Shown in pieces: positions 44,921-56,000 of a stretch of 64,000 nt of DNA. The stretch comes from Primula veris (Eukaryota; Streptophyta; Magnoliopsida; Ericales; Primulaceae). The DNA lies in assembly GCA_963682055.1 (NCBI GenBank), contig OY821749.1, forward strand, positions 1,848,336 through 1,912,335. The letters are read 5' to 3'. The notes below the pieces were generated by a model, which worked only from the letters and a program-made list of their open reading frames with translations, ran no database searches and was not told where the DNA came from. Position numbers and translations under genes: made by a program. Every line of letters starts with the position of its first letter. Position 1 is the stretch's first letter.

Positions 44921-46020
44921 TTCAGAAACTTAATTTCATCATATCTTTGAATAGGTTTGTTCCCTTTACAAGAAAATTAGTATAACATCTACTATTAAAG
45001 TTTTTAGAAAATACTCTATTTTAGTTTTTCAAATTTTAGTTTTTCAAAGTTTCACCTACATTTTTTATAACTTTTCGGCTTGATTTCGACCGAAGTGCCT
45101 TAATTTGAAATGATTACTTTTGAAGGAGAATTGCATTCACGACAAATGTATTTCCGACCTTAAATGGAGTTTCCCGGTACACTACGAGAATTTTATTAGA
45201 CTGGCTCCAAGACACCTAGCTATTATTTTTTGGGTTGGTTATACTATTCGAAGATTCTACTCTAGCAGGCCCGTTCGACTAGTAAAAAATGAAGTTCAAA
45301 TAAAATATAACAAAAACAAAAGGTCCATTAATAATTCAAGGGAAACTTTCGACTTCTTTCAAGTCACCCACTGTAGAAGATCGGAATACATGGCGGCTTA
45401 TTGGATTGCTAATGCTTGTAAGCAAGATGCGCGCGCTGCCACGAAATTGGTCTTACGCTATTCCCATGCGGTTGCGAGAAATAATTACAAAGTCAAGCCC
45501 CAAAAGTTGGTGTTGGCTGACATATAGAGATTCGGTTTTTGTTATCTTCCGCTTTTTTTTGATGTATGATGACCAAAAAGAAAAAAAGGAAATTAACAAC
45601 TGTCGACATGACCAAATAGGTTTGTTCCATATTTAAGAAAAATATTATTAAGACGTACCGCTTGATTTCGACCGGAGTTAATTTCAAGGATATTTATGCT
45701 TGAGAGTTGATGTCGACCAAAGTGCTCGGAAATGTAACTTCCGACACCATTTCCGACCTTAATACATTACGAAAATTTTATTGGGCTGGCTCCAAACCAT
45801 TAAGCTATTTTATTGGGTTGATTAACATTTGGAAGATTCTACTTTAGCAGGCCCGCTCTACTTGACTCACTAGTTAAAAATGAAGTTCCAAAATATAAAA
45901 CATAACAAAAACAATTAAACAAAAGATCCGTTCTGTCGACATGACCAAAAATAAAATAAAATAAAATAATACAGGTCGACTCGAAACAAAGGGTCCGTAC
46001 GATATTTAATACTGTCGACA
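44920..46020. repeat. Duplicated upstream sequence of LEA gene 1
   Basis: Two copies (about 44940-45330 and 45616-45960) of a segment also found once upstream of LEA gene 2 (51115-51540). Shared phrases are 'aggtttgttcc', 'gatttcgaccg(a/g)ag', 'aaatgtaacttccga', 'atttccgaccttaa', 'tgggctggctccaa' and 'aagattctactttagcaggcc'. 'tgtcgacatgaccaaa' occurs at 45603, 45937 and 46015. Confidence 0.75.
45330..45595 (+). mobile_element. LINE 3' remnant with RNase H-like end
   Basis: The translation 'FFQVTHCRRSEYMAAYWIAN' resembles the C-terminal RNase H region of plant LINEs (usually '..v.R.aN.aAHwvA'). A neighbouring frame continues with 'RALPRNW', so the copy is frame-broken. It ends in 'tgatgaccaaaaagaaaaaaa', like a LINE 3' tail. 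It interrupts the first of the two duplicated upstream segments. The family call is tentative. Confidence 0.4.
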
Positions 46021-46107
46021 TGACCAAAAAATAAAAATATCTGTCGCATTATAATGTTGCATGTGTTGACTACCCTACAAACCCATGCCCAAAAAAAAAT
46101 TAAACAC

Positions 46108-46114
46108 GACACGT
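46108..46114 (-). promoter_or_regulatory. ABRE-like element of LEA gene 1
   Basis: GACACGT (ACGTGTC on the minus strand) lies about 140 bp before the ATG and is conserved, with its flanks, in LEA gene 2 at 51594-51600. ACGTG-core elements mediate ABA and drought induction in LEA promoters. Confidence 0.6.
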
Positions 46115-46164
46115 TACATGTGGTCCACTACGTCCTTATAGTACCACTTCTTACTCGTGAACTC

Positions 46165-46172
46165 TATATATA
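46165..46172 (+). promoter_or_regulatory. TATA box of LEA gene 1
   Basis: TATATATA in 'actctatatatagcaaatga', 80 bp before the ATG. The matching site of LEA gene 2 reads 'actccatatacatatcaaatga' and is weaker. Confidence 0.6.
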
Positions 46173-46251
46173 GCAAATGAATAGTGCAATGTTTTTCCAA
46201 ATTATTTGAAGTGATACAAAACACTAATAACAGTACTAGATAATATCAGAA

Positions 46252-49115
46252 ATGGCAGCAATATCTACTATTTTCAATACTTCAATGGTTAATCTCTCGT
46301 ATAAGGCTATTCCTCAGTCTAACTCTCTTTCTTTTCATGGAAAAGTTTCAAGAGTTTGTTTCTCATCTGCGTCAAAATACTCCCAGGTATTTATAATTAA
46401 TTTCGTGACTAGCTAGTTTATTTAGCAATAATGTTACGTGCACCGTTCATGCACTTCTACCCCGTTTCTCTATTCCCTTTCATGTCCTCTTACTTATTTT
46501 ATCCAAAAAAAAAAATTCTAAAAAATTTGAAAAAAATTGTACAATTAGTATAATACATGTATCAATACATTCCAATAATTATTATTAAAAAAAACCTACA
46601 CAAAATTTATTTTGGAATAAATGTATAAATCAGTGTAAATTAAACATTGAATATTAAAAAAATGGTCTAAAACAATATTATGTTCAAATGTTTTAAAATT
46701 TGAATACAATATAATATAAAAGTTTATAAATTTGCGGTATAAGTTGTGAAAATTTAAAATTTGAGTGAAAATAAGAAAGGGGACACGGAAATGAATAGAG
46801 AATATGGGATAGAAGATTTGGACTCATGCACCACGCACGTATGAAAGATATTTAAGGAATTTGTAACCAATTTAAAACTAATAACACAAATCCCATTTGT
46901 GTGTATGGATACATATATGCATGTAAATAATGGTGAATACATTCACTTACCAAAATAAAATAAAATGGTGAATATATACATGTAATTAAATAACGGTACA
47001 AGCTTAACCCGAATTTTGTTGGCGATTAGGCTTCATAGCCAATCATATAATGTAATTTCTTATAATCGTTTTGTTCGAGTATTGTATCTCTTCACTTATT
47101 AATACACGGTTCGTTTAATCTTTTAAAAAATAAATAACAATACACATGTATAGCGTTGCCGTTTATTATAGTGAGTGAAAAAAAAATGTGTTTTTGTATT
47201 TTTCTTGACTAGATTAGTAGATTGAATATGCATTAAGCAGTATTTGACGTAGTTCTACTTCACATATATAATTGATTTGTTAATAATTTCATTTGTTGGA
47301 ATAGCTGAAAATTTTCTGCCTATAGTAGCTGAACAAAATAAGATTTACCCTTATGTAAACTTCTATAATAGATAACAAAACAAAATAAAAATGACCATTC
47401 TGTAAACTTCTATAATACATTATGAAACTGGAAGAACAAGCTAATGACTAAAAATAAGATTTTCAGAAGTTGAATAATCTGATTTGCCAAACCTCCGTAG
47501 ATATTTAAAATCTAAAATCTAAAAATTCAATAAAAAATCTGTTGCCAAACGGACCCTTTAAGAGAGACATATACATTATCAAGTGAACTAAAAGTGTGAG
47601 TTTATGTAGTTGTTAGTGTAATTGTGTAGGATTATAAATGAAATTTTGGAATTAGGGCATGATATATTGGATTAGGCTATATATGCACAATATGGGATTA
47701 TAAATGAGGTCTATTATCATAGTAAATTAAACTTAAAGATAGATATCACGTGGATAGGGTTTTAGCATAAAACTCAAGATAGAAATTTAGCGTAATATAA
47801 CTCGCTAGAAACATGTCATTGGATCTTGGATTCTTGTAACTTATTTTATATATATAAGGAATATTATTTTGTACATGGATTGTTCCTCTTTAAAATTGTT
47901 AATTATACGATCCGCTGAAGCTTCGAACTACGAGTGTTGATTAGAATTTTAGGACAGCAAGTTTTATCGAATAACTTCTCGTAAATAATTGTTCAAAATG
48001 GTTGACACATCAAAGTACTTGTACATTGTTGAATGGTTTCATCATGTATTGCTTGGTATAAAACTATTAATTGTGTTTAATTTCCGCATTTTTCTAATTA
48101 CTTACGAATCGGTACTGCTAATAAAAATATAAGAAGTTTTGTAAATTACCAGGAATGGATGGGTTTTTTTAGCTTTTGAAGTTTGTTGATAAACAATTAC
48201 AATTAGGAGTATTAATTGGTGGTGATGAAAATAACAGTTTTGAGGCATTGTTTAAGTGAAATGTGTATAGGATTGTTTTAGTTATTTTCGATAACTTGCT
48301 GACATTATATACATATGTCTTTAATTAGCCGGTAGTGTTGCTATCTTTTATTGGTGAGAAATGCAGATGTAAATATAGTTTTATTGCGGATAATTGCTAA
48401 ATTTGTAGATAATCCTATAGGTAATTCGACTTTGTTTATTCAATATTTTCTTAATTTTCTCACCGTTGTCGGCATGGTCATATGAATGACCAATATTGTC
48501 AAAATTAGTATCATGTGATATGAAGGACTCGATGAGTTGATGAAATTTTATAATATTTTGTACTTACGGCAGGGACGAAAAGCTGGGTACAGCAGCACAA
48601 AAGCTGGGTCCAACACAAGCGAGTCATATGGAGAAGTAGCACAGGAGCTGAAAGAAAAAGCAACAGATGATGTGAATGAAGGAGTTGAGAAGGCCAAGGA
48701 AAGTGGCCAAGATATTAAGGAAAAGGCGCAAGAAGGCGTGAGAATAGCTTCTAGTACTTCTCAAGAATACAAAGAAATGGCGGGAGACAAGACCAAAGAT
48801 GCCGCTGATTCTGTATCCAACAAGGCAAATGAATTGAAAGAGAATACCAAAGATGCCGCTGTTTCTGTATCCGGCAAGGCAAATGTCATGAAAGAGAATA
48901 TCACAGATGCTGCGTCGACAACAACCGAAGATGCTAAAGAAAATGCGAAAAATTTGGCAGATAATACGAAGGACATCGCAGGAAATGCCATGGATAAGAC
49001 AAAAGCTGCGGTGGGGTCAGCGACTGAGCAGGCGAAGCAAACTGCTGCTGGGGCATTGGATGCGGTAAAGGACACGACTCAGAAAATCAAAGAGACGGTG
49101 GTTGGAAAAGAGTGA
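46252..49115 (+). CDS. LEA_4-family protein 1, organelle-targeted, two exons
   Basis: Exons 46252-46386 and 48573-49115 join in phase 0 to 225 aa. Exon 1 encodes a Ser-rich N-terminus without acidic residues ('MAAISTIFNTSMVNLSYKAI', ending 'SSASKYSQ'), typical of a plastid or mitochondrial presequence. Exon 2 starts 'GRKAGYSS' and is made of degenerate 11-residue repeats rich in Ala, Lys, Glu and Asp ('AQELKEKATDDV', 'DKTKDAADSV', 'NAMDKTKAAVG', 'TAAGALDAVKDT'), as in group-3 LEA (LEA_4). Such proteins are disordered when wet, become helical on drying and protect membranes and enzymes. The protein ends at 'VVGKE' through a frameshift relative to gene 2 and lacks its 27-residue tail. The 2.2-kb intron carries a dispersed element at 46470-46830. 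Confidence 0.88.
46470..46830. repeat. Dispersed element in LEA gene 1 intron
   Basis: A ~360-bp segment shared with 63595-63935 ('aaaattgtacaatt', 'acatgtatcaatacatt', 'atttattttggaataaatgt', 'caatattatgtt'). It is absent from the homologous intron of LEA gene 2, so it was inserted after the tandem duplication or lost from gene 2. Confidence 0.7.
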
Positions 49116-49235
49116 TAACATGGACGATTCCTCGAGCATCATCCTAACAAAGTAACAAGAAATATTAAGTTTGGAAAGATGTGTTTTATGATGCAAGAGA
49201 AATAAATTTGACCCATAGGTTTCGTTGTTTTAAAA

Positions 49236-49421
49236 TTACCTTTTGCATAGACATTATTCAAATGACGAATGACATGCCACTTCAACAATACTGCATTTGT
49301 AAGTGAGAGTATTTAAGGTGAAAATCAAGTGTCTATTATGTGCTGGCATTTCATATGATTCATTTATGATAGATATTCTTGTAAACGAAGATAAGCACTT
49401 CGTTTTTGGCTCCTTTTTGCT

Positions 49422-49422
<1 letters not shown>
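49236..49422. repeat. LEA gene 3' flank, also found at 59.1 kb
   Basis: Matches 59096-59290 ('accttttgca(t/c)a', 'atgacatgccacttca(a/g)ca', 'atttatgata', 'gtttttggc'). It is not next to LEA gene 2, whose matching 3' sequence stops near 54240. Confidence 0.65.

Positions 49423-49459
<37 letters not shown>
49423..49459 (+). repeat. 37-nt poly(G) run
   Basis: Thirty-seven consecutive G residues. It replaces the end of the RPS5 exon-2 copy next to it. On the minus strand it prolongs the frame as poly-Pro. Confidence 0.95.
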
Positions 49460-49461
<2 letters not shown>

Positions 49462-49653
49462 GGCATCTTCAAAATAAGGAGGGGCGACGTAGTCTTGCGG
49501 GACATCCGGAGGTGCGAAAACATTGTCAACATCATCGTCTTCAAGGTAGGAGTTGTTCATCAGAATGGTTTCGGACGCGGGGTCGAGGAGAGAGAAGCGG
49601 GTGGGGTGGAGAGGGAAGGAGGAGGAGGAGTGAGAGGGGGTGGAGGATGCCAT
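49460..49653 (-). pseudogene. RPS5 exon 1-2 copy between the LEA genes
   Basis: The ATG at 49653 starts MASSTPSHSSSSFPLHPTRF, followed after an in-frame loss of about 36 codons by '[20 protein letters not shown]', then '[20 protein letters not shown]', and is cut by the poly(G) tract. Exons 1 and 2 are continuous. Upstream DNA ('gtttggagtgagtgagtgac' and the tandem repeats beyond) also matches the region upstream of the intact gene. Confidence 0.88.
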
Positions 49654-49889
49654 GTTTGGAGTGAGTGAGTGAGTGACCTTATCCTGATTGAACAAGATAA
49701 CATAAGTACATAACACTAAGAAACTAAAAGATAACATAACCCAATGACTAGGTGAATATTTGATGATTGACGAAAGCGGGAAACGAAACGATAAATGTGA
49801 AAAACCAAAATAAAATTGAAAAACCAAAATAAAATTGAAATTTATACGCGAAGAAACGAAAATCGGGAAGCACGGTTATTAAAAAGGAA

Positions 49890-50640
49890 CCAAGTCTTCC
49901 AGTAACCATGGTCAAGTGTTTCAAAAGTTGATATTTTAGTTAAGTGTTTTTTCATGAGTTACCCTAACGGCCTGGAAAACGGAAAATGGGTTATTAAGTT
50001 TTTATCGTGTTTTGAATTGAGTTTTTTCTGCTACTAAGCACACTTTTAAAACATTAGTTATGATATAGTTTGATTTGATTACCATTAACACATTGAGGGA
50101 CCTTATCATTGTTTTAAAAATCAAAATATAAGCTAAGCGTTTTTTTGCAAGAGTTACACTAGCGGCCTAAATAACGAAAAAACGAGTTTAGTTATTATTA
50201 AGTGCGCCTTTTAAAACACTGGTTACTACATGATTTTAATATCATAACATAGTTGTTTTAAAAACATTAGCTAAGCGTTTTGCAAAATCTACGCTAACGG
50301 TCTAAAAAACTGAGAAGGGGTGTGTGTTAAGCTTTTATCGAGCAATGAGTAGAGTTCTTTTTACAACGAAATGCACTTTTTAAAACAATGGTTACAAAAT
50401 GTACTTTATCACTGTTCTAAAAATCGAAAACTTGGGTAAACACTTTTGTTAGAGATATGCTAAAAGGATAAAAGCGTAATCTTGTAGCGGCCTAAAAAGC
50501 ATAAAAAAAGATCTTTTTAAGCTTTTATTAGGTTTTGAACAGAGTTTACAAAGTGCGTTTTTTTAAAACAGTGATTTCAATATGGTTTGATTTATTGATA
50601 ATAACCGGTAAACTCGTTTCTATTTTGAAAACCAAGTTTT
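49890..50640. repeat. Tandem repeats upstream of the RPS5 copy
   Basis: Same unit family as 42060-42840, with at least four units ('agctaagcgttttt', 'acgctaacgg(c/t)cta', 'cttttatcgag', 'cgcactttttaaaac'). They show that the copy came with its upstream DNA. Confidence 0.75.
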
Positions 50641-51115
50641 ATGTTTTTAGCACTTATCATTTTTTACTGTCTATTATTTCACGTATCAATTTTTAGATTT
50701 TTTTTTTTTTTTCTGTTGGACTTTTCCGTATAGTATGATCCAAAGTTAACAGAAGTGGTGGGTTTAATACCTCTTGTTGCATACCAAATAATTGTTTTGC
50801 AAGGAAAACATATATGATAAATACGAAAGTCAAATATGCTAAAGCGAAATAGTAAGAGGCATGCATCGATCAAATTTAATAAGAGTGTTTATTTAAAGTT
50901 ACTATTGTATTTGTGTCTTAGTTTGCATGTACTAATTAACGTTTTAAGTTCATAACCCAACACTTTAGACTATAGTGGGTATGAATTTGATTTTTTCTTC
51001 CTCTTTATATACAATTGTTAATTTGTATTTTATAAATTTTAATATGAATATATAAAGTCATGTCAAAACATATTTATAAAGTCTTGATTCTGAGACTTAA
51101 TTTCATTAAATCTTC
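50640..51115. other. Gene-free stretch before the LEA 2 promoter
   Basis: AT-rich. Its first part still resembles 42840-43000 ('atttcacgtatcaatttttag'). No gene is seen. Confidence 0.35.
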
Positions 51116-51593
51116 AAATAGGTTTGTTCCCTTTATAAGAGAAATACTAGCATATATAACACGTACTATTAGAGTTTCTATCAAAAAAATCTATTCAAGT
51201 TTTTCAAAGTTTCACCTCCGTTTTTAAAGCGCTTCTGCTTCTTTTCGACCGGAGTGTCTTAATTTCAAAACGCCTGATATCGACCAAAGTATTAAAGGAG
51301 AATCACAGCCGTCTCGGAAATGTAACTTCCGATAAACGCATTTCCGATCTTAAATAGAGTTTCTTAACACACTACGAAAATTTCACTGGGCTAGCTCCAA
51401 CCCCCTAAGCTATTATCTATTGGGCTGATTCAATATTTCGAAGATTCTACTTTAGCAGCCCGTTTTACTTGACCAACTATTAAATAAATAATTCCAAATA
51501 AAATAAATACAAAAACAAAATAAAAGGTTTGATTAAAAAAATAAAATTGTTGCATTACAATGTTACATGTGTTGACAAACTAAACAAGGATTC

Positions 51594-51600
51594 GACACGT
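51594..51600 (-). promoter_or_regulatory. ABRE-like element of LEA gene 2
   Basis: GACACGT at the position matching 46108-46114, about 142 bp before the ATG. Conservation in both copies while the surrounding DNA has drifted supports function. Confidence 0.6.
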
Positions 51601-51741
51601 TGCATGAGTCCATTATGTGTCCCCATATGCAGTGCCACCTATTCCTCGTAAACTCCATATACATATCAAATGAACCGTCCATTGTTTTCCTAAATCATTT
51701 GAAGAAGAAAAACACTAGAGTAACACTAGAGAAAATCAGAA

Positions 51742-54178
51742 ATGGCAGCATTATCTACCATTTTCAAAACAACAATGTTTAATCTCTCGTCGAAGGCTAT
51801 TCCTCAGTCTAAATCTCTTTCTTTTCATGGAAAAGTTTCAAGAGTTTGCTTCTCTTCTGCGTCAAATTATTCCCAGGTATTTATTATTAATTTAGTGACT
51901 AGTTTATCTAGTGATCAGTGTGATAAATTTTGTGTTATAGCATTTCTTGACTTGATTATAGACTGAATGCGCATAAGCAGTATTTTGGGTAGTTCGCACT
52001 TTATTTATACAATTGATTTGTTATGATTATAGAAAATACATTACTACAAAATAATGTTTGATTTAGTGAGAATAAAAAATTGTCACAACCCTGTCGCTAA
52101 TTTAAAAAGTTATCACAAATCTGTCGCAAATTGACTGACTGTCACAAAGCAAAAAACCGTCGCTAATAAGCTTGTAACAAAAAATCCCGTCGCTAATTGA
52201 ATATTTTTTTTTTTAGTGCATATTAGTTAATTTGTTAATAATTTGAGTGTTGGAACTTGGAATGTTTGTCAATATTACCCAGCCAACCCAACCAAGGGTT
52301 CCTGAAGCCTTAAAAAAAAATTAGTCTGGCTATAGTAGCTGAACAAAATAAGATTTACCTTATGTAACGAAGTAAAATTACCCTTATGTTAACTTTGTAC
52401 TAGTATAATAAACGATGAAACTAGAAGAACAAGCTAATGCCATATCTGTGTTACTTCAATATACTGATCACATATACTGATCAGCAACGATGCGATGCCT
52501 TTTGGTTTGTAAGTTAAAGACGGGCATTGATGTTTACCAATATTAGAAATAAATGGTATCATAGACTCAAGTATTTGTGAGTGTCTTAATTGAGTTTTAG
52601 GAGACTATTATGGTTTTAGTGTGTCATGCTTAGGAAGTGGACTACGCCTATGCACAATATAGGAGTATTAAGTGATGTCTATTATTATATGAAATTAGAC
52701 TTTAGATAGATACCATGTGGATAGAGTTTTAGAACAAAACTCAATGATATAATAAAAATGACTAGAAAGTACAAACATGTCACTGAGTTCATATTACCCA
52801 GATCTTGGATTCTTGGAACTTACTTGTGAGTTGTATATGTAAATGAATATCCTTTTTGTACTTAGATTATTTCTCTTTAAATAGTTTATCGTTATGGTTA
52901 GCACATACAGCAAGTTTTATAAATTAATTTTTTGTAATAATTTACACATCAAAGTGGTTGTGCATTGTTGAAGGGTTTCATCATGTAATTGTTTGGTATA
53001 AAACTATGAATTGTGTTTAATTTTCCACACTTTTCTAACTTATTTAGTGTCAATGAAAATATAAGAAGTTATGTGTTTCATTTGGAAACGGATGGTTATT
53101 TAGCTTTTCAGTCATCGGTAGTTGTCTGAACCGTGGTTGTTAGAACTGAGATGAACTTGGTAAAAAATACCTTGTGCAAAGATTCTGGATTTTTTTAGAG
53201 TAGCTAAGCATGGATGTAAATTAACAGTTAGAGCTTAGAGGCATTGTTTTAAGTGAAATATGTGGGAATGTTTTAGTTATTTCCTTGTTTTATATATCTC
53301 TGTCTTTAGTTGTTAGTGGTGCTATCTTTTATTGGTAAAATTGATGTAGATGTAAATAAAGTATTCCTGCAGATGATTGCTAAATTTGTAGATAACGTTG
53401 CTTATAGGTAATTAGACTTGTTTCTTCAATTTTTCTTAAGTTTCTCACCGTGATCGATATGGTCAAAATGGGTGATCAATGTGGTCAAAATTAGTATCTT
53501 GTGATATCAAGGACTTTATGAGTTGATGACATTTTGTCATGTTTTTACTTATGGCAGGGGCGTAGAGCTGGGTACAGCACAAGCGATTCCGATGAAGATG
53601 TAGCACACGAGATGAAAGAAAAAGCAAAAAATAAAATGAATGAAGGAATGGAGAGGACAAAGGAAACTACCCAAGATATGAAGGATAACATGAACAAAGG
53701 AATGGCTAAGGCCAATGAAAGTGGCCAAGAAATGAAGGAAAAGGCAAAAGAAGGCGCAGGCAAAGCTTCCAGTACTGCCCAAGAATTCAAAGAAATGGCA
53801 AAAGAGCGTGCCAATGAAATGAAAGATAAGACCAAAGACGCCGCTGATTCTGTATCCGACAAGGCAAATGACATGAAAGAGAAGACCAAAGATGCTACGT
53901 GGACCACGACCGAAGATGCTAAAGAAAATGCGAAAAATATGGCAGATAATACGAAAGACATGGCAGGAAATGCCATGGATAAGACAAAAGATGCGATGGG
54001 GTCAGCGGCGGAGAAGGCGAAGCAAACTGCTGCTGGGGCATGGGATATGGCAAAGGACACGACTCAGAAGATTAAAGAGACGGTGGTTGGGAAAAGTGAT
54101 GAAGTGAACGATTTTGTCGAGGATCATGTGAGAAAGCCGAAGGAGGCTGGTCAGGGTCATCCAGACAATAAATATTAG
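51742..54178 (+). CDS. LEA_4-family protein 2, organelle-targeted, two exons
   Basis: Exons 51742-51876 and 53558-54178 give 251 aa. Exon 1 (45 codons, 'MAALSTIFKTTMFNLSSKAI', ending 'SSASNYSQ') is nearly the same as in gene 1 and looks like a plastid or mitochondrial targeting sequence. Exon 2 starts 'GRRAGYST' and has more 11-residue repeats than gene 1, with Met at many hydrophobic positions ('MNEGMERTKETTQDMKDNMN', 'KANDMKEKTKDATWTT', 'NAMDKTKDAMG'). The tail 'SDEVNDFVEDHVRKP' to 'HPDNKY' is missing from gene 1. The gene lies in tandem with and in the same direction as gene 1. Predicted role: a desiccation protectant in an organelle, inferred from the family. Donor and acceptor are standard. 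Confidence 0.9.
52042..52218 (+). mobile_element. CACTA-type MITE in LEA gene 2 intron
   Basis: Starts (CATTA)CTACAAAATAATGTTTG and ends TTTTTTTTAGTG. The interior has 'ctgtcgcaaattgact' and 'ccgtcgctaataagctt'. Same family as 8681-8842 and 55791-55983. Confidence 0.7.
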
Positions 54179-54239
54179 AACGGAAAGATGTGTTTTTTGA
54201 TGCACGGGAAATAAATTTGACCCATGGGTTTCGTTGTTT

Positions 54240-55450
54240 TAATGTGCATTTGGCTAATTTCATGAGTGTGTATCTTGTAATTTTGGTTGATTAGACTCTC
54301 GCAACTTGATATGAACGGAAGACTTTGTTAAGACATTTTACACGCTTTTCTTTTTTTTGCTTTTGTTTTTGTTTTTTCGGCATTCGGTCTTGAACAGACA
54401 AGTCACCAACTGGTTCCTTCCAAGCTAGAAGTAGTTCTTAATCCTTTATCCAAAAAATGAGCGTACTTAAATGAGTCTAATTCCTAAAGGGTACTTAAAT
54501 TAGTTCAGCCCCCATAAGGCATAGGTGACACTCCCTCAGCAAATGAACCTGCTTCTAAGTTTAGGCACTTGCTATTTGTGCGTGGTTAAGATATGAATGT
54601 CTATTAAATCGGATTCCTAGGCCAATTGGAGGCTGTTCCGGGACTTCAATGCTGGTCTGGAATAAGATGTCGAACCTGCTTTCTTTTCTGTTTCTTAAGA
54701 TCCTGTATGTCATGTAGTGCCTGGGCTAGCTTGAGCTCGTTTTTTTTTTTTTTTTTTTACCAAAGTGTAGCTTGATCCTATAGCTTGCGACTTGGGATCA
54801 TTGTTCGACTTTTAACACTCGAAAATAGGGGCTCGATCTTAGGTCTATTGGGGCTCGCTCCGTAAAAGGAGAGGCGGGTAAGAGATTTCTATTTGAGTGG
54901 CTGTTGAACATGTATTTGGTCCACTGCTCCTTGATAAGTCCAGTTTTGTAATTAATGTGCAGTGTGGAGCATTAAGAAAGTGTCGCCTATCGTAAGGGTA
55001 AACCTGTAGTTGTATCGCTGCGAAGCATTTAACTTTCTATAACCCTTTATTGAACGAGTTGTGTGTTTTTGATATATCCTATTATTACCTATTGTTGAAC
55101 CTGGGGTGCCAAAATGCAAAGTTTTAGTAATGTTCTTCTTTTTCGCTCCGCAAACAAGAGGACGGTTGTTGTTAGCTTATATACGGATCTAGAGAAGTTC
55201 CAATTAGCACGAGATATAGGTTTTATTATAAAGATTCATCAAACTTTAGGATGGTGTTAAAGCCTTTTTGTTTTGCTTCTAGTTTGTAACCCATGGGTAT
55301 CACAGTTGAGTTTTACATCTAGCTTGGTCCAGATTTTCCACACGGAGCCTAGTTCTGTTGCAGCTGAACCGATAAACAAGATTGAATAGAACTTTCGACT
55401 GATACTAAAATTCGATGCGAGCCTAATTGGTTAGTACTGTGTTTCACTTT
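54240..55450. other. Gene-free DNA after LEA gene 2
   Basis: No recognisable gene. Homology with the LEA 1 3' flank ends near 54240, and the continuing flank resumes at about 59096, so this is the start of about 4.8 kb of inserted or rearranged DNA. Confidence 0.45.
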
Positions 55451-55461
55451 TCAGCTACCAT

Positions 55462-55987
55462 TAGGGCTGGGCAAAAAATCGAACTGAACTGAACCGAACC
55501 GATAACCGAATCGAAAAAAATCGAAAAAGACCGAAACCGATAAAGCAAAAAAAATTCGGGTCGGTTTTGGTTTTCAGTAAAACCGAACCGAAAAAAACCG
55601 AAACCGAAAAAGAACGAAAAAAACCGAAAAGACCGAAAAATAAAAAATAAAACCGAAAAAACCAGTCCGGTTCGGTCAAAAAAATAAAAGGACCGAAACC
55701 GAAAAAAATCGAACCGAAAAATATGCTCGGTTTCGGTTTCGGTTTCGGTTTCGGTTTTGCCAAAAACTGGATCAAACCGAATCCAGCCCTCACTACAAAA
55801 TAATATTTTATTTAGTGAGAGTTAAAAGCTGTCACAAGCCTGTCACTAATTTAAAAAGCTGTCACAAATCTGTCGCAAATTGACTAAACTGTCACAAAGT
55901 CCTCACAAAAACCGTCGCTAATAAGCTCGTAATAAAAAATACCGTCACTAATCCCGTCGCTATTTGAGTATTTTTTTGTAGTGCCTG
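55462..55987 (-). mobile_element. hAT-like TTCGG-rich element with 8-bp target duplication
   Basis: Ends TAGGGCTGG at the left and CCAGCCCTG at the right (the CACTA MITE at 55791-55983 and its CCT duplication excluded). It is flanked by the direct repeat GCTACCAT at 55454-55461 and 55988-55995. Short (T/C)AGGG inverted ends and 8-bp duplications are hallmarks of hAT elements. The interior is CCGAA/TTCGG units with no coding capacity. Confidence 0.75.
55791..55983 (+). mobile_element. CACTA-type MITE with 3-bp target duplication
   Basis: CACTACAAAATAA to TTTTTTGTAGTG, flanked by CCT at 55788-55790 and 55984-55986. The interior is shared with 8681-8842 and 52042-52218. It lies inside the right end of the hAT-like element. 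Confidence 0.85.
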
Positions 55988-56000
55988 GCTACCATAATCC

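Noticed and set aside
45120..45527. 135-aa frame with a Met start upstream of LEA gene 1
   Set aside because: Its first part is the duplicated promoter segment, which is non-coding in the other copies, and its second part is a frame-broken LINE RNase H remnant.
49303..49827. Poly-Gly and poly-Pro frames around the poly(G) tract
   Set aside because: The homopolymer lacks stops in any frame; only the RPS5 exon copy beside it is meaningful.
53545..54060. 171-aa minus-strand frame opposite LEA gene 2 (and 48761-49075 opposite gene 1)
   Set aside because: Antisense shadow of Lys/Glu-rich repeats, giving Phe/Ser-rich sequence.
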